Positions 18,176-26,727 of a DNA stretch of 64,000 nucleotides are shown here, one piece after another; position 1 is the first letter of the stretch, and each line of letters begins with the position of its first letter. Where the stretch lies: positions 851 to 64,850 of the forward strand of contig LVAV01000022.1 in the NCBI GenBank assembly GCA_001604185.1, given 5' to 3'. Source of the DNA: Clostridiales bacterium Firm_16 (lineage in GTDB: Bacteria; Bacillota; Clostridia; Saccharofermentanales; Saccharofermentanaceae). Under the pieces are notes generated by a model. It was not told the origin of the DNA, searched no databases, and saw nothing but the letters and a program-made list of their open reading frames with translations. The position numbers and the translations under genes were made by a program.

Positions 18176-19666
18176 TTACAAAGCTACGAAGAACTTGAAG
18201 AGGAAGATGAAGGAAAGAATGTATGTCAGTACGGAAACTTCCTTCGCCTTGCCTGTGCATACCTTAATGATGGTGTAGCTGATGAGGGCAAGTCCGATAC
18301 CATGACCGATGGAGCCGGAGATCGGCATAGCCAGGATCATGATGGCGACCGGTACCAGTTGGGAAACATCAGAGAAATCGATATCCTTGAGGTTGCCCAG
18401 CATCAGGATACCAACATAGATCAGTGCAGAAGATGTGGCGGCTGCCGGGATGATGGCAGCAAGAGGTGCGATAAAGATACAAAGCAGGAAGAGGATCGCA
18501 GAAACAACCGCGGTCAATCCTGTACGTCCGCCGGCCTCAACACCGGATGCAGATTCTACGAAAGTAGTAACGGTAGAAGTACCGGTTACGGAACCTGTGA
18601 TCGTACCGACAGCGTCGGAGAGAAGTGCCTGCTTCATGTTCGGCATGTTTCCGTCCTTATCCAGCATCTTGGCACGGGATGCGGTACCGACCAGAGTTCC
18701 GATGGTATCGAACATGTCGATGATACAGAAGGTGATGACCAGTGTGATGATGGTGAACCAGCCGATCTCGGCAAATCCCTGGAAGTCCAGTTTGAACAAA
18801 GTAGTATCTACCATGTCCTGGAAGGGCGGAACAAAGGATGCGGTCTTCAGGCTTTCGAAAGGATTGATCTCGAAGAAGAGTGCTTCAGCTGCCCAGTAAA
18901 CGGCAGATGCAGCGAGCATACCGTAGAGAACGGCACCTTTTACCTTCTTGTGGTCAAGGGCGATGATAACGAAAAGACCGATGAGCATCGTCACAACGGT
19001 CAGGATCATCATGTTATATCCGTCACCCATGGATTCCTTGGCAAAAGCTGCGGTCAGAGATCCGAAGAAATCACGCATTGCATAGAAAGGACCACCTTTA
19101 TCGGAATAGATACCAACGTTGGATCCGAATCCGATATTCATAAGCATCAGACCGATAGCAGGTCCTATACCCAGACGAACACCCAGAGGAATGGCCTTTA
19201 CGATCTTCTCACGTACGTTTAATACCGAGAGAACGATAAATACCAGACCTTCGATAAAGATGATGACCAGTGCGCTCTGGAAAGAACGCAGATACGTCAT
19301 TCCTGTCATTGCTACGATGTTTGCCGTTACCGCAGCGAAGAAACTGTTCAACCCCATTCCCGGTGCCATGACGAAAGGCTTGTTGGCTAAGAAAGCCATG
19401 CAGAGCGTACCGATCGCCGAGGCAATACAGGTGGCAAGAAAGACACCGTTCCAAAGGTTCTGTCCTTCTGCTCCGAATCCTGTGAGAAGATTCGGGTTCA
19501 AGGCGATGATGTAGGCCATCGTCATGAACGTTGTCAAGCCGGCGATGACTTCCGTCCGTACGGTGGTTCCGTTCTGCTTCAGTTTGAACACTTTGTCCAA
19601 CCCGGAAGAAGGGACTTCGGTCGTGCCTGATTTCTCATTTTGTTTCTGAGAATCTGTCTTACCCAT
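18176..19666 (-). CDS. NCS2-family purine permease (AzgA/PbuG-like)
   Basis: A 496-residue membrane transporter of the AzgA branch of NCS2, which imports adenine, guanine or hypoxanthine by proton symport. The diagnostic segments are MTMAYIIALNPNLL, PFVMAPGMGLNSFFA and TSTVTTFVESASGVEAGGRTG. About twelve or more hydrophobic segments are visible. AGGAGGT precedes the ATG. I looked for a purine riboswitch upstream and did not see the conserved loops. Confidence 0.94.
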   Translation of the reverse strand: MGKTDSQKQNEKSGTTEVPSSGLDKVFKLKQNGTTVRTEVIAGLTTFMTMAYIIALNPNLLTGFGAEGQNLWNGVFLATCIASAIGTLCMAFLANKPFVMAPGMGLNSFFAAVTANIVAMTGMTYLRSFQSALVIIFIEGLVFIVLSVLNVREKIVKAIPLGVRLGIGPAIGLMLMNIGFGSNVGIYSDKGGPFYAMRDFFGSLTAAFAKESMGDGYNMMILTVVTMLIGLFVIIALDHKKVKGAVLYGMLAASAVYWAAEALFFEINPFESLKTASFVPPFQDMVDTTLFKLDFQGFAEIGWFTIITLVITFCIIDMFDTIGTLVGTASRAKMLDKDGNMPNMKQALLSDAVGTITGSVTGTSTVTTFVESASGVEAGGRTGLTAVVSAILFLLCIFIAPLAAIIPAAATSSALIYVGILMLGNLKDIDFSDVSQLVPVAIMILAMPISGSIGHGIGLALISYTIIKVCTGKAKEVSVLTYILSFIFLFKFFVAL

Positions 19667-19703
19667 AAATTCTACCTCCTATAAAATAAATCACTCTACT
19701 AAA

Positions 19704-19732
19704 ATTCTACGGCAACGAAAAACGAGTCGCAA
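19704..19732 (-). promoter_or_regulatory. Promoter of the purine permease gene
   Basis: On the minus strand TTGCGA and TAGAAT are separated by exactly 17 bp, giving a leader of about 30 nt. The rest of the 257-bp intergenic stretch (19667-19923) shows nothing else I can name. Confidence 0.6.
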
Positions 19733-19923
19733 TAAAAAAGACTGATTCTCATGTCCAAAAAAACACGTCGATTTTTGTGTGATGTGAAGAAAGGAAGATG
19801 GCCGGACCGGTAATTGCATATATGGCAAAATGCAAACATTATTCAGTAAATAGTTGGTATTTTCTGAAAGACCCGTGACTTACAATAGTAATGTGTAAAA
19901 ATGAAACGAAGTGAGGAAAAAAC

Positions 19924-21099
19924 ATGGAAAATTTTACCTTTTATTCTCCGACATACTTTGCTTTCGGTAAGGATACCGAGAACCAGGCGGGACAGCTTGT
20001 AAAGAAGTTTGGCGGAACGAAAGTCTTGATCCATTATGGTGGTGGAAGTGTTATCCGTTCCGGTCTTCTGGATCGTGTTAAGAAGTCACTTGAGAATGAG
20101 AATATCCCATATATCGAACTGGGCGGAGTAAAACCGAATCCGAGAAGCGGACTGGTATATGAGGGCATCGAGTTGTGCCGCAAAGAAGGGGTAGACTTTA
20201 TCCTGGCAGTCGGCGGCGGAAGCTCCATCGACTCTTCCAAGGCGATTGCAGCCGGTGTGGTCTACGATGGCGATTTCTGGGATTTTTACAGCGGTAAGCC
20301 TATCGAGAATGCACTTCCTGTGGGAACGGTCCTGACGATCTCTGCAGCCGGAAGTGAAGGCAGCCCGGACTCGGTCATCACGAAGGAAGAAGGCATGTTC
20401 AAGCGTGGTGCCAGCGGAGATGCGATTCGTCCGAAGTTCAGTATCCTGAACCCGGCACTGACCATGACACTTCCCGCATACCAGACAGCTTGTGGTGTAA
20501 CAGATATCATGGCACATCTTTATGAGCGTTATCTGACCAATACGAAAGAAGTAGAAGTGACAGACCGTCTCATCGAGGCACTGCTCCTTACCATGAAGAA
20601 GGAAGGCGCAAGAGCGGTTTTCGAGCCGGAGAATTATGATGCACGTGCTAACGTGATGTGGGCCGGCATGATGGGTCATAACCATTCCTGTGGTGTAGGA
20701 AGATCCCAGGACTGGAGAAGTCACTGCATCGAGCATGAACTGTCTGCTCTTTATGATTGTGCACATGGTGCAGGTCTGGCTATCGTTATGCCTGCAGTAT
20801 TCCGTTATTCTCTGAAGCACGATGTTATGCGTTTCGCACAGGTTGCGGTTCGTGTATGGGGATGCGAGATGAATTTCCAGGATCCGGAGAAGACGGCTCT
20901 TGAGGGAATCGATGCATTCCAGAAGTTCCTGATCTCCATCGGTATGCCGAGTACTTTTGCCGATATCGGAGCGAAGGAAGAGGATATTCCGAAACTTGTA
21001 GATGTTCTCTGTCATGGGGATGGAAGAGACGGTACGATCTATGGTTTCGTTGATGTGAACGAAGAAGACTGCACGAACATTTATAAGATGATGCTGTGA
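19924..21099 (+). CDS. Iron-containing alcohol dehydrogenase (butanol dehydrogenase-like)
   Basis: A 391-residue group III alcohol dehydrogenase that would interconvert aldehydes or ketones and alcohols with NAD(P)H. The cofactor motif is AVGGGSSIDSSKAIAAG; the metal ligands Asp and His lie in VTDIMAHLYE, and further His in HCIEHELSALYDCAHGAG. It resembles the BdhA/YqhD branch. The next gene starts 14 bp after the stop. A second, divergent family member lies at 62508, at the other end of the accessory region. Confidence 0.93.
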   Translation: MENFTFYSPTYFAFGKDTENQAGQLVKKFGGTKVLIHYGGGSVIRSGLLDRVKKSLENENIPYIELGGVKPNPRSGLVYEGIELCRKEGVDFILAVGGGSSIDSSKAIAAGVVYDGDFWDFYSGKPIENALPVGTVLTISAAGSEGSPDSVITKEEGMFKRGASGDAIRPKFSILNPALTMTLPAYQTACGVTDIMAHLYERYLTNTKEVEVTDRLIEALLLTMKKEGARAVFEPENYDARANVMWAGMMGHNHSCGVGRSQDWRSHCIEHELSALYDCAHGAGLAIVMPAVFRYSLKHDVMRFAQVAVRVWGCEMNFQDPEKTALEGIDAFQKFLISIGMPSTFADIGAKEEDIPKLVDVLCHGDGRDGTIYGFVDVNEEDCTNIYKMML

Positions 21100-21113
21100 G
21101 AGAGGATAATACC

Positions 21114-22136
21114 ATGAAAGCTTTATTTATCGGGGGGACCGGTACCATCAGTACAGCTATTGTGAAGAGATTAAGTGAAGATCCTTCCTGGGAAGTGTAT
21201 CTTCTGAATCGCGGAAACAGAAGTGCTGTTGTGCCATCTAACGTGAAGACGATACTCTGTGATGTACATGACGAGAAAGCGACAGCTGAAGCACTGGCCG
21301 GTATGACATTCGATGTTGTGGGAGACTTTATCGGATTTACGGTCGCGGATGTGGAGCGGGATTTCCGTCTCTTTAACGGGAAGACAAAACAGTTTATCTA
21401 CATCAGTTCCGCATCGGCTTACCATAAGCCGTCTGCTGACTATGTCATTACAGAAGGCACGGCGCTGGCCAATCCGCACTGGGAGTATTCCAGAAACAAG
21501 ATCGCCTGCGAAGAGTATCTCATGAAGATGTATCGTGAAGAAGGATTCCCGGTCACCATCGTTCGCCCCAGCCATACTTATGATGAGAGAAATGTACCGC
21601 TGGGTGTGCACGGAAAGAAGGGATTCTATCAGGTGATCCGCCGTATGCAGCAGGGTAAGCCGGTACTGATCCAGGGGGACGGAACCTCCCTTTGGACTGT
21701 GACTTTTAATTCGGATTTTGCTATCGGATATACCGGATTGATGGGTAATCCTCACGCCATCGGTGAGGCCTTCCAGATCACGGGGGATGAGACTCTTTCC
21801 TGGAATCAGATCTACCAGACCATCGCAGATGCACTGGATGTAGAACTGAAGCCTTACTATGTATCTTCTTCCTTCTTAAGCGGAGCAGGGGATAAGTACG
21901 GTTTCGACTTCGAAGGAAGCCTCATCGGCGATAAAGCGGTATCGGTCGTTTTCGATAACAGCAAACTGAAGCACATTGTTCCGACTATGCGGACAAATGT
22001 GAGATTCGATCAGGGTGTGCGGATCGCACTGTCCTATGTGTTGAGTCATCCGGATGAATACGAAGAAGATCCGGAGTTCGATGCATGGTGTGATAAGGTG
22101 ATCGCGTCACTCGAGAAAGCAAAGCAGGAAATCTGA
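21114..22136 (+). CDS. NAD-dependent epimerase/dehydratase (extended SDR)
   Basis: About 340 residues. The N-terminal MKALFIGGTGTISTAIVKRL is an extended-SDR Rossmann motif (GGTGTIS). The segment SRNKIACEEYLMK provides the Lys of the YxxxK site, with Tyr apparently at YSRNK. The sugar or isoprenoid substrate is unknown. The frame is open from a GTG at 21096, but ATG 21114 lies 8 nt after AGAGG and begins the conserved strand, so it is preferred. It is cotranscribed with the alcohol dehydrogenase and followed by a terminator. Confidence 0.85.
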   Translation: MKALFIGGTGTISTAIVKRLSEDPSWEVYLLNRGNRSAVVPSNVKTILCDVHDEKATAEALAGMTFDVVGDFIGFTVADVERDFRLFNGKTKQFIYISSASAYHKPSADYVITEGTALANPHWEYSRNKIACEEYLMKMYREEGFPVTIVRPSHTYDERNVPLGVHGKKGFYQVIRRMQQGKPVLIQGDGTSLWTVTFNSDFAIGYTGLMGNPHAIGEAFQITGDETLSWNQIYQTIADALDVELKPYYVSSSFLSGAGDKYGFDFEGSLIGDKAVSVVFDNSKLKHIVPTMRTNVRFDQGVRIALSYVLSHPDEYEEDPEFDAWCDKVIASLEKAKQEI

Positions 22137-22174
22137 AACCAACATTTCAGAAACCCTAAATAACCCCCAATCAG

Positions 22175-22212
22175 AATATCCCTGGGAGCCAAGACCAGGG
22201 ATATTTTTTTAG
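22175..22212 (+). terminator. Terminator of the alcohol dehydrogenase-epimerase operon
   Basis: A perfect 11-bp stem (22175-22185 with 22195-22205) and 9-nt loop are followed by TTTTTT. The A-rich other flank lets it work weakly for the convergent gene too. Confidence 0.88.
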
Positions 22213-22232
22213 CCTATGAAATTATGAATGAA

Positions 22233-23321
22233 TTACTGTTCAACGATCTTAAGATCTTTCTTGACCTTCTTCCATAAGTTGGAAAAAGCCTTGTCTTCGT
22301 AGTAGGAGACATTCAGTTCGATGACCTCCATGGCTGTCTTGCCGAGGGTATCGTAGCCTTTGCTGCTTTCGTTGATGGAGATGAAGCGAAGATTCTTCGT
22401 GTCGTAGTCCGGGTGGACATCGAATTCTTTGGCAAGCTTTACGGCTTTCCTTAATGTGGTGTCCGCTTCCTCCGGTTTCTTCAAGTGGATCTGCATCTCG
22501 GCGATATGGGTCAGGAACAGTACGCTCATCTTATCCATGTAATTCGGAACATTTCTTTTCTTGAATCCGGCGCAGAAGGAGAGTCCGAAGCTCAGGCAGT
22601 CTAACGCATTCTTATAATCTCTTCTCCTCCAGTAGAGAATGGATAATCCCATGATGGCTTCGATAAACGGGGAGATGGTCAGGATCAGGCCATAGGAAAG
22701 ATACCCGATGGAATCTTCTTCCGGGTGCTCGCTCATGGCGAGATTCAGACCGATCTTACTGTTATACATGCCGCCCGCATTGTGCTGCTTATAGATCTCG
22801 ACACCTTTCTCCCATTCTCCGAGATTGCAGTAGCTGTGCGCCAGATCTCCGTAGAGAGTCGCTTCGCTGATCAGAGGATCTGTGTTCTGGGAAAGAAGGG
22901 AGGTGGCCTGGATAAGAAGCTCATGTCCGCGGTTGACCATCTTCATGTCGGAGGTAAGCATGCCGAAGTTGATGAAATACTTGGCGCTCTCATGCACGAT
23001 GGCAAAATCGTGAGGATATTTCTTCAGAGCTTTTTCCGCTTCCTGAATACCGGCCGGATCCTGAGAATCGAAATAGGTATGAATCCTCTTGGCGGTAGCG
23101 GTAATGCGGTTATCCTTCATAGCGTAGCCCAGCAGGGCGTCCACGGAAGAATCGAAGAAGTCTGCCATCTCTACGATCAGATTCAGTTCCGGGATCGAAA
23201 GCCCGGCTTCCCACTTATATACCGCACCCACGGTCACACCCAGTACCTCGGCCAGCTGCTCCTGGGTCAGCGACCGCTCTTTACGAAGTTTCCTTATGTT
23301 TTCAGACAGCATCAGTTCCAT
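22233..23321 (-). CDS. XRE-family regulator with C-terminal TPR-like helical domain
   Basis: The N-terminal 60 residues are a classical HTH_3 domain (LTQEQLAEVLGVTVGAVYKWE). The other 300 are helical repeats that resemble TPR sensor domains of Rgg/PlcR-type regulators, which often bind peptides; that role here is inference. The open frame begins at 23420, but ATG 23321 lies 8 nt after AGGAGG and starts the domain, giving 362 residues. It is divergent from the GH32 gene, with a palindrome over its predicted promoter, so it may regulate itself and possibly the neighbour. Confidence 0.88.
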   Translation of the reverse strand: MELMLSENIRKLRKERSLTQEQLAEVLGVTVGAVYKWEAGLSIPELNLIVEMADFFDSSVDALLGYAMKDNRITATAKRIHTYFDSQDPAGIQEAEKALKKYPHDFAIVHESAKYFINFGMLTSDMKMVNRGHELLIQATSLLSQNTDPLISEATLYGDLAHSYCNLGEWEKGVEIYKQHNAGGMYNSKIGLNLAMSEHPEEDSIGYLSYGLILTISPFIEAIMGLSILYWRRRDYKNALDCLSFGLSFCAGFKKRNVPNYMDKMSVLFLTHIAEMQIHLKKPEEADTTLRKAVKLAKEFDVHPDYDTKNLRFISINESSKGYDTLGKTAMEVIELNVSYYEDKAFSNLWKKVKKDLKIVEQ

Positions 23322-23352
23322 GTGTCGTGCCTCCTGTTGGTTGATCCGCTTT

Positions 23353-23392
23353 ATTGTACCTGATAGACAGGAAGAATGGAATGACTTTCCAT
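23353..23392 (-). promoter_or_regulatory. Promoter and candidate operator of the XRE regulator
   Basis: On the minus strand TTCCAT and TACAAT are 17 bp apart. The -35 is half of an inverted repeat ATGGAA-n5-TTCCAT (23376-23381 and 23387-23392), consistent with autoregulation. Confidence 0.45.
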
Positions 23393-23456
23393 ACTGACAG
23401 ATATAGAAAGATTCTACCATCGGTAGGAGACGAGGTGGAGAAGATCTGCGGTAAAA

Positions 23457-23465
23457 TGGTATAGT
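23457..23465 (+). promoter_or_regulatory. Extended -10 promoter of the GH32 gene
   Basis: TGGTATAGT is an extended -10 motif 43 bp before the GH32 start codon. No good -35 is visible. Confidence 0.45.
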
Positions 23466-23508
23466 GAATATGTTAAGTCAGACTACGTATCTTCAGAAAG
23501 GACTGCCT

Positions 23509-24624
23509 ATGAAACAGCGCCCGAACCTCCACTTCACGCCTGAGAAGGGCTGGATGAACGATCCCAACGGCCCGGTGTTCTATAAGGGAGAATACCATCT
23601 TTTCTTCCAGCACGATCCGGATTCCCTGGTGTGGGATACCATGCATTGGGGACATGCGAGATCGAAAGATCTGGTGCATTGGGAGCACCTGCCGATCGCA
23701 CTTTGCCCGGATGAGCAGGGCGTGATCTATTCCGGCTGTGCTTTCGTGGACGAAGAGAATATCACGGGATGGGGAACGAAGGAAGATCCTGCGCTGCTGC
23801 TGTTCTATACATCCCATAACATGGAAACGAGAAGAGAGATGCAGTGTCTGGCCTATACGACCGACTGTGTGCACTTCACTAAATACGAAGGAAACCCGAT
23901 CCTTCCCGGAAGAGACTATACTCCGGCAAGAGATCCGCAGGTGTTCCGAAACCGGATCCTCGGCGGATTTTCGATGGTGATCACGAGGGAGAAAGAAGTG
24001 GAGTTTTATCACTCGAATGATTTCGTGGATTGGGAAAAGACCGGTGCGTTTCTCCTTCCGGAATATGCGCTTTCCGGCATGATCGAATGTCCCTGTATAT
24101 TCGAAACTTTGGATGAGAACGGAGCATCGAAAACCGTTCTGATGCTGAGTATGGATGTGCCGGAAACGGAGTTCGGAAAGTTCCCCGAACAAGCCGTAGC
24201 TCACGCCCGCTGCATGCAATACTTCGTAGGCCGATTCGATGGCAGAGCTTTTGCCGTAGATAAGGAGCAGAAAGAAGTACTGCTGGTGGACTATGGGCCG
24301 GATTTCTACGCGGGGACGATCTTCGCCAATGTGAAGGATACGATCCTGATTGCGTGGCTGGGAGATTTCTCGGAGGGGGCAAGAAACACGCCGATGGAGC
24401 AGGAAGGGTTCCGCGGAATCCAGAGTTATCCGAGAAAACTGACCTTGCAGAAGACGGAAACGGGGTATCGGCTGCATCACGAGTTCTATCCCGATCCGGC
24501 GGCTTTCGAAGGAGAACTTAGCTATATCAGAAGTGAGACCGAAGAAAAGATCGCAGACGGCTGTGTCACCGAGATCCTGGGGGAGAAGGGAATCCTGCCG
24601 GTCACCCGTATACTTACCGTATAA
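23509..24624 (+). CDS. Glycoside hydrolase family 32 (beta-fructofuranosidase / sucrose hydrolase)
   Basis: Hydrolyses fructosides such as sucrose, sucrose-6-phosphate or short fructans. The nucleophile Asp is in WMNDPNG, the transition-state Asp in ARDPQVF and the acid/base Glu in the MIECPCIFE segment. An in-frame GTG at 23464 lies upstream, but ATG 23509 has AAAGGA at proper spacing and starts the conserved RPNLHFTPEKGWMNDPNG. With 371 residues it is shorter than the roughly 480-residue norm; the propeller is complete and the C-terminal beta-sandwich is cut short. No signal peptide, so cytoplasmic. No sucrose transporter or fructokinase is nearby. Confidence 0.92.
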   Translation: MKQRPNLHFTPEKGWMNDPNGPVFYKGEYHLFFQHDPDSLVWDTMHWGHARSKDLVHWEHLPIALCPDEQGVIYSGCAFVDEENITGWGTKEDPALLLFYTSHNMETRREMQCLAYTTDCVHFTKYEGNPILPGRDYTPARDPQVFRNRILGGFSMVITREKEVEFYHSNDFVDWEKTGAFLLPEYALSGMIECPCIFETLDENGASKTVLMLSMDVPETEFGKFPEQAVAHARCMQYFVGRFDGRAFAVDKEQKEVLLVDYGPDFYAGTIFANVKDTILIAWLGDFSEGARNTPMEQEGFRGIQSYPRKLTLQKTETGYRLHHEFYPDPAAFEGELSYIRSETEEKIADGCVTEILGEKGILPVTRILTV

Positions 24625-24642
24625 AGAAAAACGGAACGGGAA

Positions 24643-24651
24643 TGATACAAT
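24643..24651 (+). promoter_or_regulatory. Extended -10 promoter of mtnN
   Basis: TGATACAAT lies 46 bp before the mtnN start, in the 73-bp gap after the GH32 gene. Confidence 0.5.
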
Positions 24652-24697
24652 GAAAGTGGGAAGGATCTTCTCGGATAAGAAAGGGAAATGAAGGATT

Positions 24698-25381
24698 ATG
24701 AAATATGGACTGATCACGGCCAATGACAATGAGCTGAAGCCGTTTCTTAAGGAAATCGAGTTAACACGTACCGTCGATGATACGATGCTGAAGGTCTACG
24801 AAGGAACCCTTGGCGGGAAAGACGTGGTGATGCTGTATAGCGGTGCCTGTAAGGTCAATGCGGGCATTGCGACCCAGATCCTGATCGACCATTACAAAGT
24901 AGATGCAGTGATCAATCCGGGCGTGGCCGGCGGCATGGATCCGAAGGTGAAGATACTGGATACGGTGGTCTCCACAGAAGTAGCTTACCATGACGTGGCG
25001 GACTTTATCCTGACAGGCTTTCATCCTTGGATGAAGGATGCATTTTTCCGGGCAGACGAGGCACTGCTTTCTACCGCGCGAAAAGCACTGGAGAATTATC
25101 CTTCGGAGGGGAAGATCTACTTCGGAAGAACGGTAACGGGAGAAGCATTTATCGAGAACGAGGGACGCGATAAGATCAACGAGATGTTTCATCCCTTGTC
25201 GGTAGATATGGAGACCGGGGCTATGGCGCATGCGTGCTATGTGAACAAGATCCCGTTCCTGTCGATCCGTTGTATCACAGACACGGCGGAATATAGCGGA
25301 GATGCCGCTTATGAGGAGAATCTGGAGGCGGCAACAGAAAATGTGAAAAACATCACCTTACAGGTCCTGCGTTCACTCTGA
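24698..25381 (+). CDS. mtnN: 5'-methylthioadenosine/S-adenosylhomocysteine nucleosidase
   Basis: Cleaves methylthioadenosine and S-adenosylhomocysteine to adenine plus the thio-ribose, recycling by-products of SAM use. The 227-residue protein has the phosphorylase-fold segments NPGVAGGMDPKV, the ribose-binding VDMETGAMAHACY and the catalytic Asp region RCITDTAEY. Normal length. Several SAM methyltransferases lie in the same region, but a link is only suggestive. A broken GNAT gene follows 34 bp later. Confidence 0.92.
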   Translation: MKYGLITANDNELKPFLKEIELTRTVDDTMLKVYEGTLGGKDVVMLYSGACKVNAGIATQILIDHYKVDAVINPGVAGGMDPKVKILDTVVSTEVAYHDVADFILTGFHPWMKDAFFRADEALLSTARKALENYPSEGKIYFGRTVTGEAFIENEGRDKINEMFHPLSVDMETGAMAHACYVNKIPFLSIRCITDTAEYSGDAAYEENLEAATENVKNITLQVLRSL

Positions 25382-25415
25382 CCGGTAAGGGCTTGAAAAG
25401 AAACAGGAGATATTT

Positions 25416-25518
25416 ATGAAACTGGAAACAGAACGATTATTGATTACAGGTTTTCGAAGGCGTCGGAGACTATCAGGGAGAACATCGTGAGATCTTCAAG
25501 AGTATCTGGAGGAAATAA
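25416..25518 (+). pseudogene. Remnant of a GNAT acetyltransferase gene (both ends kept, middle lost)
   Basis: Frame one begins with MKLETERLLIT, the standard start of RimJ/RimL-type GNAT enzymes, preceded by AGGAG, and runs on out of frame to a stop at 25488. Frame two, shifted by one base, reads VFEGVGDYQGEHREIFKSIW then a stop at 25516, which looks like a natural protein end. The simplest reading is that most of a gene was deleted with a frameshift near 25449. The retained 3' end carries the GGAGG ribosome site of the next gene, which may explain why it persists. That both ends come from one gene is inference. Confidence 0.65.
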
Positions 25519-25521
25519 GGG

Positions 25522-26175
25522 ATGAGTAAAACCTATTCGCACATTCTTTTCGACCTGGACGGAACACTGACAGATTCCGGGCCGGGTATTATGAATTCCT
25601 TTGCCTACGCCGTCGAGAAAATGGGCGGGCAGGTAACGGACAAGGAATCTTTCCGAAAGTTTGTGGGACCACCGCTTCAGGATTCTTTCGGGCGTGTGCT
25701 GGGGTATTCTCCGGAGGATACGCAGAAAGCTATTGTATTTTATCGGGAATACTATTTCGGTAAAGGCGGTGCGACAGAAAATACGGTTTATCCAGGTATC
25801 GAGGAGCTGCTTTCTGAACTGAAAAAAGCCGGCAAGACCCTCCTCGTGGCTACGTCTAAGAATATACGCGGAACGACACTTGTGCTGGAGCACTTCGGAT
25901 TGAATAAGTATTTCGATTTCGTGGCGACGGCCAACGATGAAGATCGTCTGCATAAGTCGGATGTGATCCGGTATGCGCTCTCTCTTTGCAAGGGAGTGGA
26001 TCCGAAAGACTGCGTTATGGTAGGTGACCGGGAAAACGATGTCTCGGCGGCCAATGAAGTGGGGGTCGATTCCATCGGAGTTCTGTATGGATACGGAGAT
26101 GAAGAAGAACTGACCACGGCCGGTGCCACGCATCTGGCGGCTACCGCGGAAGATGTGAGAAAACTGATCGGATAA
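25522..26175 (+). CDS. HAD-family hydrolase (phosphoglycolate phosphatase-like)
   Basis: A 217-residue HAD subfamily IA phosphatase. The nucleophile motif is FDLDGTLTDSG, motif II is LLVATSKN, and motif III/IV is KSD...VMVGDRENDV. It resembles Gph- and 5'-nucleotidase-type enzymes (KFVGPPLQDSF cap segment); substrate not decided. GGAGG 9 nt before the ATG lies inside the tail of the GNAT remnant. Confidence 0.88.
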   Translation: MSKTYSHILFDLDGTLTDSGPGIMNSFAYAVEKMGGQVTDKESFRKFVGPPLQDSFGRVLGYSPEDTQKAIVFYREYYFGKGGATENTVYPGIEELLSELKKAGKTLLVATSKNIRGTTLVLEHFGLNKYFDFVATANDEDRLHKSDVIRYALSLCKGVDPKDCVMVGDRENDVSAANEVGVDSIGVLYGYGDEEELTTAGATHLAATAEDVRKLIG

Positions 26176-26232
26176 GAGGACTTTTTAGCTGCTGCTGAAA
26201 CGGTACATGGAATGTTGTAAGGAGATATTCGT

Positions 26233-26727
26233 ATGGCAAAAGACATGACAGTTCCTTGTGAGGATGGATTGATCTCGGTTCGTGTAGGAGCGATCATCAT
26301 GAAGGACGGAAAGATCCTGATGGTCAGTAATGGAAAGAACGATTATCTTTATACCGTAGGCGGACGAGTGAAGTTCGGCGAGACGGCAGAAGAAGCGATC
26401 GTCCGTGAAGTAGAAGAAGAGACCGGTGTCCGGATGGAGATCGACCGTCTCGGATTCGTTAATGAGAATTATTTCTACGGCGATGTTCCGTCCAATATGG
26501 GAAAACTGATCTACGAGATGTCGTACTACTTCTACATGAAGGTGCCGGAAGGATACTCTCCTGCAAGCAACGTGTTCCTGGAAGAAGGAAATAAAGAGTT
26601 CCTGGAATGGGTGCCGCTGGATACTCCGGTCACGATGTATCCGACATTCTTTAAGTCGGAACTTCAGCATCCGGAACAGCTGGTGAAATTCTTCACAACA
26701 GATGAAAGGAAAAAGGAAATAACATGA
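26233..26727 (+). CDS. Nudix hydrolase
   Basis: A 164-residue pyrophosphohydrolase with a complete Nudix box (GRVKFGETAEEAIVREVEEE then TGV, about residues 48-70). It acts on a nucleoside diphosphate linked to another moiety; the substrate is unknown. The preceding GGEM-type strand VGGRV is normal. Its stop overlaps the start of the PHP gene by 4 bp (ATGA), indicating translational coupling. Confidence 0.92.
   Translation: MAKDMTVPCEDGLISVRVGAIIMKDGKILMVSNGKNDYLYTVGGRVKFGETAEEAIVREVEEETGVRMEIDRLGFVNENYFYGDVPSNMGKLIYEMSYYFYMKVPEGYSPASNVFLEEGNKEFLEWVPLDTPVTMYPTFFKSELQHPEQLVKFFTTDERKKEIT

Noticed and set aside
19667-19923. Purine riboswitch before the NCS2 permease
   Set aside because: The conserved P1-P3 loops and junction bases are not present on the minus strand; a plain promoter explains the region.
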